Assembly (NCBI RefSeq): GCF_944391105.1
Contig: NZ_CALXSK010000002.1
Coordinates: 62,001-126,000 of the forward strand
Direction: 5' to 3'
From: an uncultured Victivallis sp.
GTDB lineage: Bacteria; Verrucomicrobiota; Lentisphaeria; Victivallales; Victivallaceae
DNA: 64,000 bases
The position numbers and the translations under genes were made by a program. Shown one piece after another: positions 18,969 through 27,017 of this stretch; the stretch's first letter is position 1; each line of letters starts with the position of its first letter. The notes beneath the pieces are model-generated. The model was not told the origin of the DNA. It saw only the letters and a list, made by a program, of their open reading frames with translations, and did not search any database.

Positions 18969-21900
18969 TTATCTCGGATGAACTGCAAGATCTTTTATCC
19001 GGAAGGAGGCGACGCCGTCGCGGCTGCCGCGGAACTGGATCATGACCGAAGTGAAATCACTCCCGCTCTTCGGATTGCGGAACAGTTTGAGCGGGATGGA
19101 GATTTTCCATGCGCCGTTCCTGATTTGCGTCGCGTGCGATTCGAGCGGCAGCTGGGTCGAGGAGGCGAGTGTGCGGCCGCCGGAGGAGTTCAGCAGAGTG
19201 ATCTGGAGCTGAGGAAGTTCGGCGCGGTCGGAAATGATTTCACACGCCAGAGTTCCGTTCTCCCAGTCGTCCGATGCGATCGGAAGTTTCCCCGCGTGCA
19301 GGACGAACCCAGCCCACGGCGCGGTTTCAGCCCCGGCCGTCACGCGGATTTCTCCGTCACCGGCCGCCGTCGCAACTTTGCCGATCGGATAGAGGTCGGC
19401 TGGACAGAATTTGACCGGTTTCCCGGTGGCGGCCGGCTGTGCCTCCCGGGTTGGACGGTTCGGGCATATGGCGGGATTCCGCAGCCGGAAGGAGGCGATG
19501 CCGTCGCGGCTGCCGCGGAACTGGATCATGACCGAAGTGAAATCACTCCCGCTCTTCGGATTGCGGAACAGTTTGAGCGGGATGGAGATTTTCCATGCGC
19601 CGTTCCTGATTTGCGTCGCGTGCGATTCGAGCGGCAGCTGGGTCGAGGAGGCGAGTGTGCGGCCGCCGGAGGAGTTCAGCAGAGTGATCTGGAGCTGAGG
19701 AAGTTCGGCGCGGTCGGAAATGATTTCACACGCCAGAGTTCCGTTCTCCCAGTCGTCCGATGCGATCGGAAGTTTCCCCGCGTGCAGGACGAACCCAGCC
19801 CACGGCGCGGTTTCAGCCCCGGCCGTCACGCGGATTTCTCCGTCACCGGCCGCCGTCGCAACTTTGCCGATCGGATAGAGGTCGGCTGGACGGAATTTGA
19901 CCGGTCTGGCATCCGGCGCCTGCGGCTGCACCGATGCGGATGGAGCGGCGGATGGAGCGGCGGAAGACGGCGCGGAAGCCTGCGACGGCGCGAGGGTGTC
20001 CGGCGTCTCCAGGCGGATGTTGCGCACGGTCACGCCGGAGTGGACGTCGTAACGGAACTGGAACTGTATGCCATTGACGTTTTCCGGGAGTTTTCCGTTT
20101 TTCGCAAACTTCTCCAGCGGGATTTCCACCGTCTGGAAACTTTCCGGATCCGTGTCGATCCGTCCGCCGTCGATTCCCTTCTCCAGCTCAAACATCGCCC
20201 CGATGACATTTTTCCGGTAGTCCGACGCGGCCGAAAGCAGCGTAAGCTGCAGCGCCTGATTGCCCCTGGGGGTGCCGAAGGAGTCGGAGCCGCCGTTGAT
20301 TTCAAATTTCAAAACTCCGCCGTCCGGCAGTGCTCCGCCGCCGAGCGGCTTGAGATCCCGCTCCCGGATGATGAATCCCGCCCAGGCGTTCGTTTTCGCC
20401 GTGGTTTCAACCGTCAGAGTGCCGTTTTGAAGTTTCGCCGCCAGACCGCCGAATCCATAGACCTCCGGCGTGGAGAAAGAGATCTCACGCATTTCTGCAA
20501 CCTCTTTCCCGTCATACTGTTCCGCCGTTATAGCCAGAACGATCGGAACCGATTCCGTTCCGGAGCCGACGACGTCCAGGGAACGAATCTCGTCATCCGG
20601 TGTCGGATTGACCCAGCGCCAGGCGTAGAAACCGCGCCCGGAACGGTTCTGCCAGGCGACCAGCTCGTTCACCGCGTAATTCGCGCTGCCCATCCACCAG
20701 TCGCCGATGTTTTTGCCGCATACGACCGGAATGTCGAGCGTGCGACCGGACGCGTAGTGAATGCGGTAACGCATGACTTCTCGCCCGGCATTGAACCAGG
20801 CGGTCGTGTGGAAGAAGATCAGAGAACGGAGCTTCGCATTGATTCCTATCCCGGTGATCTCCTGCGGCAGATCGCTCCTGACCGAAGGCGAACGCAGCAT
20901 GATGCAGGTGCGGTTGTCGTTCTGATCGAACCGGATCAACTCACACGGAACTCCCAGAAACTCGTGCGTCCCCCACGGTACTCCTTCGAGTGAATTTTCC
21001 CTGCCTTGATCGGTCCAGCCACCTTTGCCGTCTCCCCCGACCGAATCGGTGAACCCGCGGTTGCAGAACTCCCGAATGTCGAGCGGCGCGGTCAGAGCCG
21101 GATCGACCTTGTAGCGGAATGAGTTCGCCGCTTTCGCCTCCCTGGCCGCGCGCAGTTCGGCCTCCAGCGCGGAGCACTCGTCCTGAAGGGTTTGCGCCGT
21201 CACCGGAGTGAGGGGGCCGAATTTCGTCTCAAGCGCGGTCTTCGGGCCGACTCCCGCAATCAGGCGCTCCTGCGGGGCCAACAGCAGCAGGGCGCGGCCG
21301 CCGGAATCCGGAAGCAGCCGGTTCCCCGTAAGATCCGCCGCGGCTTCCGCCCCGTCGAGTTTGAGCTGAATCAGTTTCGGATAGTTGTCCCAGTTGTAAA
21401 GATAGTGCAGTGCGAGATCTCCGCGGCGTGCGCTGTGCGTTTCGACATTGACCGCAAGATCCCCTTTCCCATACCGCGTAAGTTCAAGCGCCGGAACGAT
21501 CTTGTGCCGCGAAAACGCAGTCGAGAGCAAGGCTCCGAGCGCGTAGTCCTGCAACTCCGGGGTGATGACGTAAACCGTTCCTTTTCCGATTCTTCTGGAG
21601 AGAAAAACCGGAACTCCATCGCTTTCCGCGAGGATTTCCCAGCCGGACGAGGCGGTGATCCGGCGGGTGTTGCGCCCGATGAGCCGCCCCGGAAACAGCT
21701 CCGGCTGCTTTCTCAGGAACGTGATTTCCGTGATTCCCGCCTCTTCATCCGGCACGAGGGTGAGTCCCTCGAACAAACCGGCCGGGTCGCGCATTTGACC
21801 GTATTCATCTTCCGGCAGAAGGTCGCGTCCCGCGATCAGCACGCCGCCGTCTTCCACGAATCGGCGCAGTGCCGGAGCGGTTGTGTCGTAACTGTTTCTG

Positions 21901-23546
21901 ACTCCGGCTGCAACAATCGCCCGATATCGCCGCTGGCGATTTTCCGGAAGCTGTTCTTCGAAAATCGCATCAGCCGGGAAAAAGGTGAATTGCAGCGCGC
22001 CGGTGTAACTCGTGATCTCATTTTTGACCGGATTGCCGGTCGCTCCACCCATCCGCTCGGTCGGCAGCGAGATCAGAAGCGCAACCTCGCGCGGAATACC
22101 CCGGTCGCGCGGAACGAAGAACTCCCCGAAACGGAAAATCTCCTGCTTCGTCTGTTGAATCGAGGCGAAATCCTCCGCCGGATAGGCGTAGGGATTCAAG
22201 ATCATCCAGGGGAATTTTTCGGCGATCAGCCGCCCGCCTTCAGGAGATGCGGGCGGCTTCCAGTCCCACGCCCGTTTCGACCACTCGAAGAGGTAGACCG
22301 CATCGATTCCGCGGGCGACATCGAGCCAGATCCGGTTCCGGGTGGAGCGGCCGTCCGAACCCGTGTAGGCTTCGGGATTGTGGATCGGTTTCCCGTCGGC
22401 CATCGCACGGAGAAACCAGCGCTGGAGTATCCCTTCCGTAATCCCTCCGGAGATCGCCGGCGCCGACCCGGAGTGTTCCGGCGGCGCATCGTATCCGGAG
22501 CCGGAGCCAATGGAAATTCCACCGCCGGTCGGGGTCGAAATCGCATCGAGCTGCCGGTTGATCTCGAACAAATTCACGTGCGAGCGCGGAAGCATCCGGT
22601 AATAGCTGCCGCCGAGACTCTGAAAACAGAGTCGTGCATCGGGAACGAGTTCACGGATCGTCTCCACCCCGAGTTTCGTGATCGAGTTGAATCCGGATTC
22701 CAGAAATTTCGACCAGTCCACGCAGAGTCCCGGATTTTCGCTGCTCGACTGGAAGTTCGCCGCCGCCTCAAAGTCGGCATAGGAGCTGTTCCAGCGCCGG
22801 TTCATCGCTTCCGGCGTCGTGTAACGTTCACGGAGAAATTCCGCAAACAGCTTGCGGTTGTAGGCGCTCGGATCGTCGTAGGCCGGTTCGTTGAAAAGCT
22901 CGAACAGCATGAGCGGATTGCCGCCCGCAGTCATCTCCCTGACGCCCGCGCGCCACATCGACTGATAGAGCTTCCGTCCTTCCGGATGAAAGAGATTGTA
23001 GGGAACCCAGTGATTGTTGGCTCGGTCCCGGTCGGCGTTGATCGCTTCAGCAGGAATGGTCTGCGCATATTTTTCCGCGGCAAGCATCCCGTGCGTCCAG
23101 GGGAAGCAGGTGAAATCCACCAGCGTCGGCAGTCCGTTGGAGCGAAGTTTCTCCCCTGCGGTTCGGTTGCTGTTTTCAAACGCGTTGTTCCGGTAGCCGG
23201 GGACAAAGTCGGCGATCCAGCGGTCGGCGGTGAAAATCGCCAGTGTGTCGAAGCCGAGCCGCTGGGCATTTTCATAGGTGAGCGGTTCCTCGTAAAGCCA
23301 TTTCCACTCCGGCGTATATCCGGAGGTCGGAGCGATGTCGTCGGCACTGCTGCTGGAGGCGGCCTGAACGCCGAGAAGAAACCGTTCCCGCCCGTTCACC
23401 AGGTAGTTTCCGGACGGCGCAACCGTCACGGTCGGATTGGGGGCGAGCCGCACCTCCTGCGGAATTTCATCAAGTTCGGGCAAACTCCCGCCGAGCAACG
23501 GCACTCCCGTCACGAGCAGCAGCCATAGAAAGTTTCCACGTTTCAC
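18969..23546 (-). CDS. Giant secreted GH-A clan (beta-galactosidase-like) glycosidase with repeated CBM-like domains
   Basis: A 1525-residue exported enzyme starting at a GTG with AAGGAG eight bases upstream. Order: signal peptide (1-20); TIM barrel, about 50-480, with acid/base Glu220 in LFELFNEPAYDD; a GATase/trimerization-like domain around 520-640 (IVAAGVRNSYD, LRRFVEDGGVLIAG); a beta-rich region; a CBM-like module around 1035-1180; an Ala/Ser/Pro linker; and two almost identical modules at 1214-1354 and 1376-1516. The barrel and domain order resemble GH42-type beta-galactosidases, but GH5-like activity cannot be excluded. It is the main catalytic product of the lacI operon. Confidence 0.78.
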   Translation of the reverse strand: MKRGNFLWLLLVTGVPLLGGSLPELDEIPQEVRLAPNPTVTVAPSGNYLVNGRERFLLGVQAASSSSADDIAPTSGYTPEWKWLYEEPLTYENAQRLGFDTLAIFTADRWIADFVPGYRNNAFENSNRTAGEKLRSNGLPTLVDFTCFPWTHGMLAAEKYAQTIPAEAINADRDRANNHWVPYNLFHPEGRKLYQSMWRAGVREMTAGGNPLMLFELFNEPAYDDPSAYNRKLFAEFLRERYTTPEAMNRRWNSSYADFEAAANFQSSSENPGLCVDWSKFLESGFNSITKLGVETIRELVPDARLCFQSLGGSYYRMLPRSHVNLFEINRQLDAISTPTGGGISIGSGSGYDAPPEHSGSAPAISGGITEGILQRWFLRAMADGKPIHNPEAYTGSDGRSTRNRIWLDVARGIDAVYLFEWSKRAWDWKPPASPEGGRLIAEKFPWMILNPYAYPAEDFASIQQTKQEIFRFGEFFVPRDRGIPREVALLISLPTERMGGATGNPVKNEITSYTGALQFTFFPADAIFEEQLPENRQRRYRAIVAAGVRNSYDTTAPALRRFVEDGGVLIAGRDLLPEDEYGQMRDPAGLFEGLTLVPDEEAGITEITFLRKQPELFPGRLIGRNTRRITASSGWEILAESDGVPVFLSRRIGKGTVYVITPELQDYALGALLSTAFSRHKIVPALELTRYGKGDLAVNVETHSARRGDLALHYLYNWDNYPKLIQLKLDGAEAAADLTGNRLLPDSGGRALLLLAPQERLIAGVGPKTALETKFGPLTPVTAQTLQDECSALEAELRAAREAKAANSFRYKVDPALTAPLDIREFCNRGFTDSVGGDGKGGWTDQGRENSLEGVPWGTHEFLGVPCELIRFDQNDNRTCIMLRSPSVRSDLPQEITGIGINAKLRSLIFFHTTAWFNAGREVMRYRIHYASGRTLDIPVVCGKNIGDWWMGSANYAVNELVAWQNRSGRGFYAWRWVNPTPDDEIRSLDVVGSGTESVPIVLAITAEQYDGKEVAEMREISFSTPEVYGFGGLAAKLQNGTLTVETTAKTNAWAGFIIRERDLKPLGGGALPDGGVLKFEINGGSDSFGTPRGNQALQLTLLSAASDYRKNVIGAMFELEKGIDGGRIDTDPESFQTVEIPLEKFAKNGKLPENVNGIQFQFRYDVHSGVTVRNIRLETPDTLAPSQASAPSSAAPSAAPSASVQPQAPDARPVKFRPADLYPIGKVATAAGDGEIRVTAGAETAPWAGFVLHAGKLPIASDDWENGTLACEIISDRAELPQLQITLLNSSGGRTLASSTQLPLESHATQIRNGAWKISIPLKLFRNPKSGSDFTSVMIQFRGSRDGIASFRLRNPAICPNRPTREAQPAATGKPVKFCPADLYPIGKVATAAGDGEIRVTAGAETAPWAGFVLHAGKLPIASDDWENGTLACEIISDRAELPQLQITLLNSSGGRTLASSTQLPLESHATQIRNGAWKISIPLKLFRNPKSGSDFTSVMIQFRGSRDGVASFRIKDLAVHPR
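18999..19419. repeat. Tandem repeat copy 1 inside the giant glycosidase
   Basis: This 421-bp segment recurs at 19485-19905, offset 486 bp (162 codons), with only two differences that I find by eye (19013 C versus 19499 T; 19406 A versus 19892 G). It encodes the last CBM-like module of the protein. Confidence 0.95.
19485..19905. repeat. Tandem repeat copy 2 inside the giant glycosidase
   Basis: Partner of the segment at 18999-19419. One of the two differences makes an Arg/Cys change (PVKFRPADLY versus PVKFCPADLY). The bases between copies (19420-19484) encode the linker joining the two modules. Confidence 0.95.
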
Positions 23547-23576
23547 GCAATAATCTCCTTGTCATTAAGATGTCAG

Positions 23577-25094
23577 TTACAAAATTTCCACCGGCCCGAG
23601 CGCGTATCGCCCCATCGCATCTCCGCCGGGGAGCGGGAGTCGGATCGGCAGATGGTCCGAGAGTCTTCGCAGACCGATCGCCAGCCGGTATGTGCCGCAT
23701 TGAACTGTTTCCGGGACAAAAAGTTCGGTTCTCTCCCCAACGCGGCATCCGCACTCCCACAACGCGGTGGTTGTCGGCAGGATCGGCGGTGTGAGCTGTT
23801 CCCAGACGCAGTTGCCCGTTCCGTCGAGCAGAGCGAACAGAATGCCGAACTCCTCTCTCGGTCGGGCGGCTCCCCGGTTTTCCCAGAAACTTGTGAGCAG
23901 CGCCGCCTTTTTCCTTACGATCCGCTCCGGGTAGTGCAGTTCCGCCGGAAGCAGCCGGTAACCGACGATCTTTGCGGCTTCGCGCAACGTGCCGCGCCGG
24001 ATTTCCGGAGCGTTCCGGGTCTGATCGAGATAAAGCTGTTTGCTCAGTGGATCGTAATTCTCCATGGCTCGGAAACAGTCATCGTGAATCGTATCGATCG
24101 CCGTCTCCGGCACGCCCTGCCGCTCCCCGCCGCGATTGGTGTAACTCGCATGGCAGCGTCTCAGGGTTTCGAGTTCGCAGGGCGCGTGGAACGTGGAAAT
24201 ATTTTCGACGATGATCTTGACCCATTCATGATAGGCCCGGCAGTAGTCGACATACCACCCTTCCATAAACGGATCCTCCCCCCAGCGATCCCAGTTCGCG
24301 CCGAGCCCGTTGTATTTGAGATTGATCCCCTGAGAGACCAGATAGGGAACCAGCTCCCGGGCCTGTACAATTGAGATCGGGCCTGTCTCACAATCCGGAT
24401 CGGGCGTGTTGTAGCTCAGGTTTCCGAGCTCCTGGTAGAGCGGTTTATCGGGAAACGCCGCTTTGAAACTTTCCGTCTGCCAGTGGAGCGCGGCTGTGTA
24501 GGTCGCAAGGGAAAAACCCGCTTCCACCCAGGGGCGGATCGGCGTGTGCTCCGAAATGTGCATCTCCCCGTAATGGCCGAGAAAGCCAGGGAAAACCATC
24601 TCCACCGCGGGATTCCCGTTATAGCGTTCCCCGAGCGCGAACGCGAGTTCCCGGCTCTTCTCCAGGTAAAGTCTGTCCCAGTAGACCGGATAGCGCATCG
24701 GTACTCCTCCCGGGGCTCCGGGTTCATCGATGTACTTCGCACCGCGGTCGAACAGCCATTGCGGCGCTCCGTCGTTCAGAAGCGTGCCGCGGCAGCCCAT
24801 GCCGCGAACCTGAATGCCCACCTTGTAACCGGCGTTGATCCAGCTTTGCATCGCGCCTTCCCACTCGGGATTTTCCCAGTCGTATTTTCCCTCTTCCGGT
24901 TCGATCACCGACCAGGGGACGTCGAAGATGATCTTGTCACACAGCTGCGGCGCAAGAAACCACTCATTCCGTGCGAGTTCATCGAACCGTTTCTTGTTGT
25001 GCCCGCGTTGAATGAGCATGTAGCCCATCCCGGGATTCAGCACGATTTCGCCGCTGTCCGAGGTGACGACGCGGCGCGTTCCGTTTTCTGACAT
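23577..25094 (-). CDS. DUF4832-type GH-like protein, cytoplasmic
   Basis: 505 residues, no signal peptide. The start LNPGMGYMLIQRG, then FDVPWSVIEPEEGKYDWENP and MVFPGFLGHYGEMH, and the later LKYNGLGANWDRWGEDP resemble the DUF4874/DUF4832 pair, a TIM-barrel-like family found beside glycosidases and thought to be related to GH42-like enzymes. The C-terminus is a beta sandwich (WENRGAARPREEFGILFALL). Third gene of the lacI operon, 30 bp before the giant glycosidase. The ATG at 25094 has AAGGA upstream; a TTG at 25118, right after the pseudopilin stop, is an alternative. Confidence 0.72.
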   Translation of the reverse strand: MSENGTRRVVTSDSGEIVLNPGMGYMLIQRGHNKKRFDELARNEWFLAPQLCDKIIFDVPWSVIEPEEGKYDWENPEWEGAMQSWINAGYKVGIQVRGMGCRGTLLNDGAPQWLFDRGAKYIDEPGAPGGVPMRYPVYWDRLYLEKSRELAFALGERYNGNPAVEMVFPGFLGHYGEMHISEHTPIRPWVEAGFSLATYTAALHWQTESFKAAFPDKPLYQELGNLSYNTPDPDCETGPISIVQARELVPYLVSQGINLKYNGLGANWDRWGEDPFMEGWYVDYCRAYHEWVKIIVENISTFHAPCELETLRRCHASYTNRGGERQGVPETAIDTIHDDCFRAMENYDPLSKQLYLDQTRNAPEIRRGTLREAAKIVGYRLLPAELHYPERIVRKKAALLTSFWENRGAARPREEFGILFALLDGTGNCVWEQLTPPILPTTTALWECGCRVGERTELFVPETVQCGTYRLAIGLRRLSDHLPIRLPLPGGDAMGRYALGPVEIL

Positions 25095-25118
25095 GTTTAT
25101 CAAATCCTTGATGTTCAA

Positions 25119-25829
25119 TCAATTCCTGAGAGCCTGCCCCCAGAAGTAGACATACCATCCGGCATTCGGAATCTCATCCTGCGTCATCGCCTTGACATGT
25201 CCGCCAACGAATCCGACCACACTGCCCCGGCTGTTCATATGCCGGAATCCGAACTGGTTTTTGGCGGCGATGCTCGGATTGTCGCTGCCTGTCGCCTGCG
25301 GCAGGCTCATGTCGGAAAGCATGAACCGCTGGCTCGGAGTCTTGATCCGCTTGATCGTTCCGCCGAGGATATAATTCTGATCCGAGGCAAGGATGGTGCA
25401 GATGTAGCGGTTGATGCCGTAATTGTTGCACATGTAAAACGGTTTCGTCTGCGAAGTGGTGATGGAGTTCGGGCAGATGAATATCCCGTGCTGAACCCGG
25501 GTTCCGTCCTCGTTCAGCGGCAGAAACGCGTCCGGATCCCCCGCTTTCACGAGGCCGGGATGCGTATAGGGCAGAATCTGGGTCTGCCACTTCGCCCAGG
25601 GCGGGTTGCTGCGCGAACTTCCGCCGTCATTCGGGAAAAAACCGTTGTAATCGGAAGTGTACTGGATGCAACCGAGAGCAAGTTGCTTCATGTTGCTCGT
25701 GCATTTGATCTCTTTGCCTTTGTCGCGTGCACTGTTCAAGGCGGGCAGCAGCATGGCCGCAAGAATCGCGATGATCGCAATCACGACCAGGAGCTCTATC
25801 AAGGTAAATGGGTTTGTTTTTCCTTTCAT
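25119..25829 (-). CDS. Pseudopilin-type protein following lacI
   Basis: 236-residue protein: basic leader, then [17 protein letters not shown] and MLLPALNSARDKGKEIKC. Its C-terminal part has a degenerate H-x9-DG-like segment (RHMNSRGSVVGFVGGHV, Asp replaced by Gly). Four Cys in the globular part may form disulfides. The ATG at 25829 lies two bases after the lacI stop, with AAGGAG inside the lacI end, so the two are translationally coupled. Confidence 0.88.
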   Translation of the reverse strand: MKGKTNPFTLIELLVVIAIIAILAAMLLPALNSARDKGKEIKCTSNMKQLALGCIQYTSDYNGFFPNDGGSSRSNPPWAKWQTQILPYTHPGLVKAGDPDAFLPLNEDGTRVQHGIFICPNSITTSQTKPFYMCNNYGINRYICTILASDQNYILGGTIKRIKTPSQRFMLSDMSLPQATGSDNPSIAAKNQFGFRHMNSRGSVVGFVGGHVKAMTQDEIPNAGWYVYFWGQALRN

Positions 25830-25831
25830 CT

Positions 25832-26926
25832 TCAATCTCCTTTCCTGACATTGGCGTATTCTGAAAAAATCGATACATGGCCGGCGGCGGGCCCGATCGC
25901 CTGATTCAGAGGCGCTTCCGGATGATTTTCCGGACCCGGCACATGGGGGATGACGCTCGCTCTTCGAACCAGCGCGGTGGAAATCATCTGATGTCCATCC
26001 GGATCCGGCCGTTTCGCGATTCTTGCGAGGAGACGTTCGAACGCCTTCTGCGCGAGCAGCCTGCGGTCGAGGTGGATCGAACTGAGCGGCGGCGTCCCGA
26101 TCCGGCTCAGAAGCGTGTCGTCGATCGCGATCATCGACAGATCCTGCGGAATCCGGATGTTCCGGTCAGCCAATGCGCGCAGAACGAGCAACGCATCATA
26201 ATCAGACGCCACGATGATGGCATCGAGCTCCTTCGCCGCCGCGGCGACCGCGTGCCCGCAACTGATGACCGCATCCTCGCCGCCCGCCGTCGGAGAGAGA
26301 TAGCGGAACTCCCGGAACGGAACCGAATGTTTCCGGCAGCATTCGCGGTACGCGGCATATTTGATCTGCTGAATCGGATCGTGGACGAATGCGATTCTGC
26401 GGTGCCCGTGTTCCAGCAGATCACGGAATGCTTCATCCATGCCGGGCAGGTAGTCGAAGCCGATACTGTTGTATCCGTTTTCAGCGTCATCGATCTGAAT
26501 CAACGGATAATCGGCCGGAATCTTCGTCTGCTCCATCATCTTATGCGGAACTCCGCCGATGAAGATGATTCCGTCGACCGGTGTCGAATAAAGCTGGAAA
26601 ATACTTTCGCACGTCCGCGCATCCGGCCAGTCCGACTGCATTTGAATCGTCTGAAATCCGGCCCGGTCCGCCGCGCTCTGCAGTTCCCAGGTCAGGTCCG
26701 CGAAGTAGGGCGAACGGATATCCTGAATGACGATTCCGACCATTCCGCTCCGTCCTGAAACCAGACTCCGCGCCGACCGGTTCGGACGGTAGTTCAGTTT
26801 CGCCGCCGCGAGAAAGATCCGCTCCCGCGTAAGCGGAGCCGCCTTCGAGAGATTTCCGTTCAACACTGCGGAAACCGCCTGGTACGAGACCCCCGCAAGT
26901 TTCGCAACATCTTTGATTGTCGCCAT
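25832..26926 (-). CDS. LacI-family transcriptional regulator
   Basis: A 364-residue repressor: N-terminal helix-turn-helix MATIKDVAKLAGVSYQAVSAVLNG with the hinge NYRPNRSARSLVSGRSG, then a periplasmic-binding-protein-like sensor (VGIVIQDIRSPYFADL, DGIIFIGGVPHK, IIVASDYDALLVLRAL). It is the first gene of the seven-gene minus-strand operon and probably controls it from the palindrome at 26954. The inducer is presumably a product of the operon's glycosidases. The 3' extension beyond the core is about 30 residues. Confidence 0.93.
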   Translation of the reverse strand: MATIKDVAKLAGVSYQAVSAVLNGNLSKAAPLTRERIFLAAAKLNYRPNRSARSLVSGRSGMVGIVIQDIRSPYFADLTWELQSAADRAGFQTIQMQSDWPDARTCESIFQLYSTPVDGIIFIGGVPHKMMEQTKIPADYPLIQIDDAENGYNSIGFDYLPGMDEAFRDLLEHGHRRIAFVHDPIQQIKYAAYRECCRKHSVPFREFRYLSPTAGGEDAVISCGHAVAAAAKELDAIIVASDYDALLVLRALADRNIRIPQDLSMIAIDDTLLSRIGTPPLSSIHLDRRLLAQKAFERLLARIAKRPDPDGHQMISTALVRRASVIPHVPGPENHPEAPLNQAIGPAAGHVSIFSEYANVRKGD

Positions 26927-26944
26927 GATTTTCCGTCTCTTGAT

Positions 26945-26967
26945 TCTACTTGGTAGAACGTTCTACT
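26945..26967. promoter_or_regulatory. LacI-type operator GTAGAACGTTCTAC with extra half-site
   Basis: A 14-bp perfect palindrome with the CpG centre typical of LacI operators spans 26954-26967. A further TTCTAC at 26945-26950 pairs with GTAGAA 26954-26959 as a second, overlapping inverted repeat. It lies just downstream of the predicted transcription start, the classic roadblock position. Confidence 0.75.
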
Positions 26968-26981
26968 TCCTATGGTATATA

Positions 26982-27010
26982 TTATGAATCATGTTGCCGG
27001 AAAAAGCAAG
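26982..27010 (-). promoter_or_regulatory. Sigma70-like promoter of the lacI-glycosidase operon
   Basis: Minus-strand TTGCTT (27010-27005), 17-bp spacer, CATAAT (26987-26982). The start would fall near 26975, so the palindrome lies at about +8 to +21. Confidence 0.6.
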
Positions 27011-27017
27011 TTTTTTT

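Noticed and set aside
18978..23528. Two long plus-strand frames (671 and 778 codons) opposite the giant glycosidase
   Set aside because: They are Arg-rich shadow frames with no domains or ribosome sites; the first merely repeats itself because of the tandem duplication.
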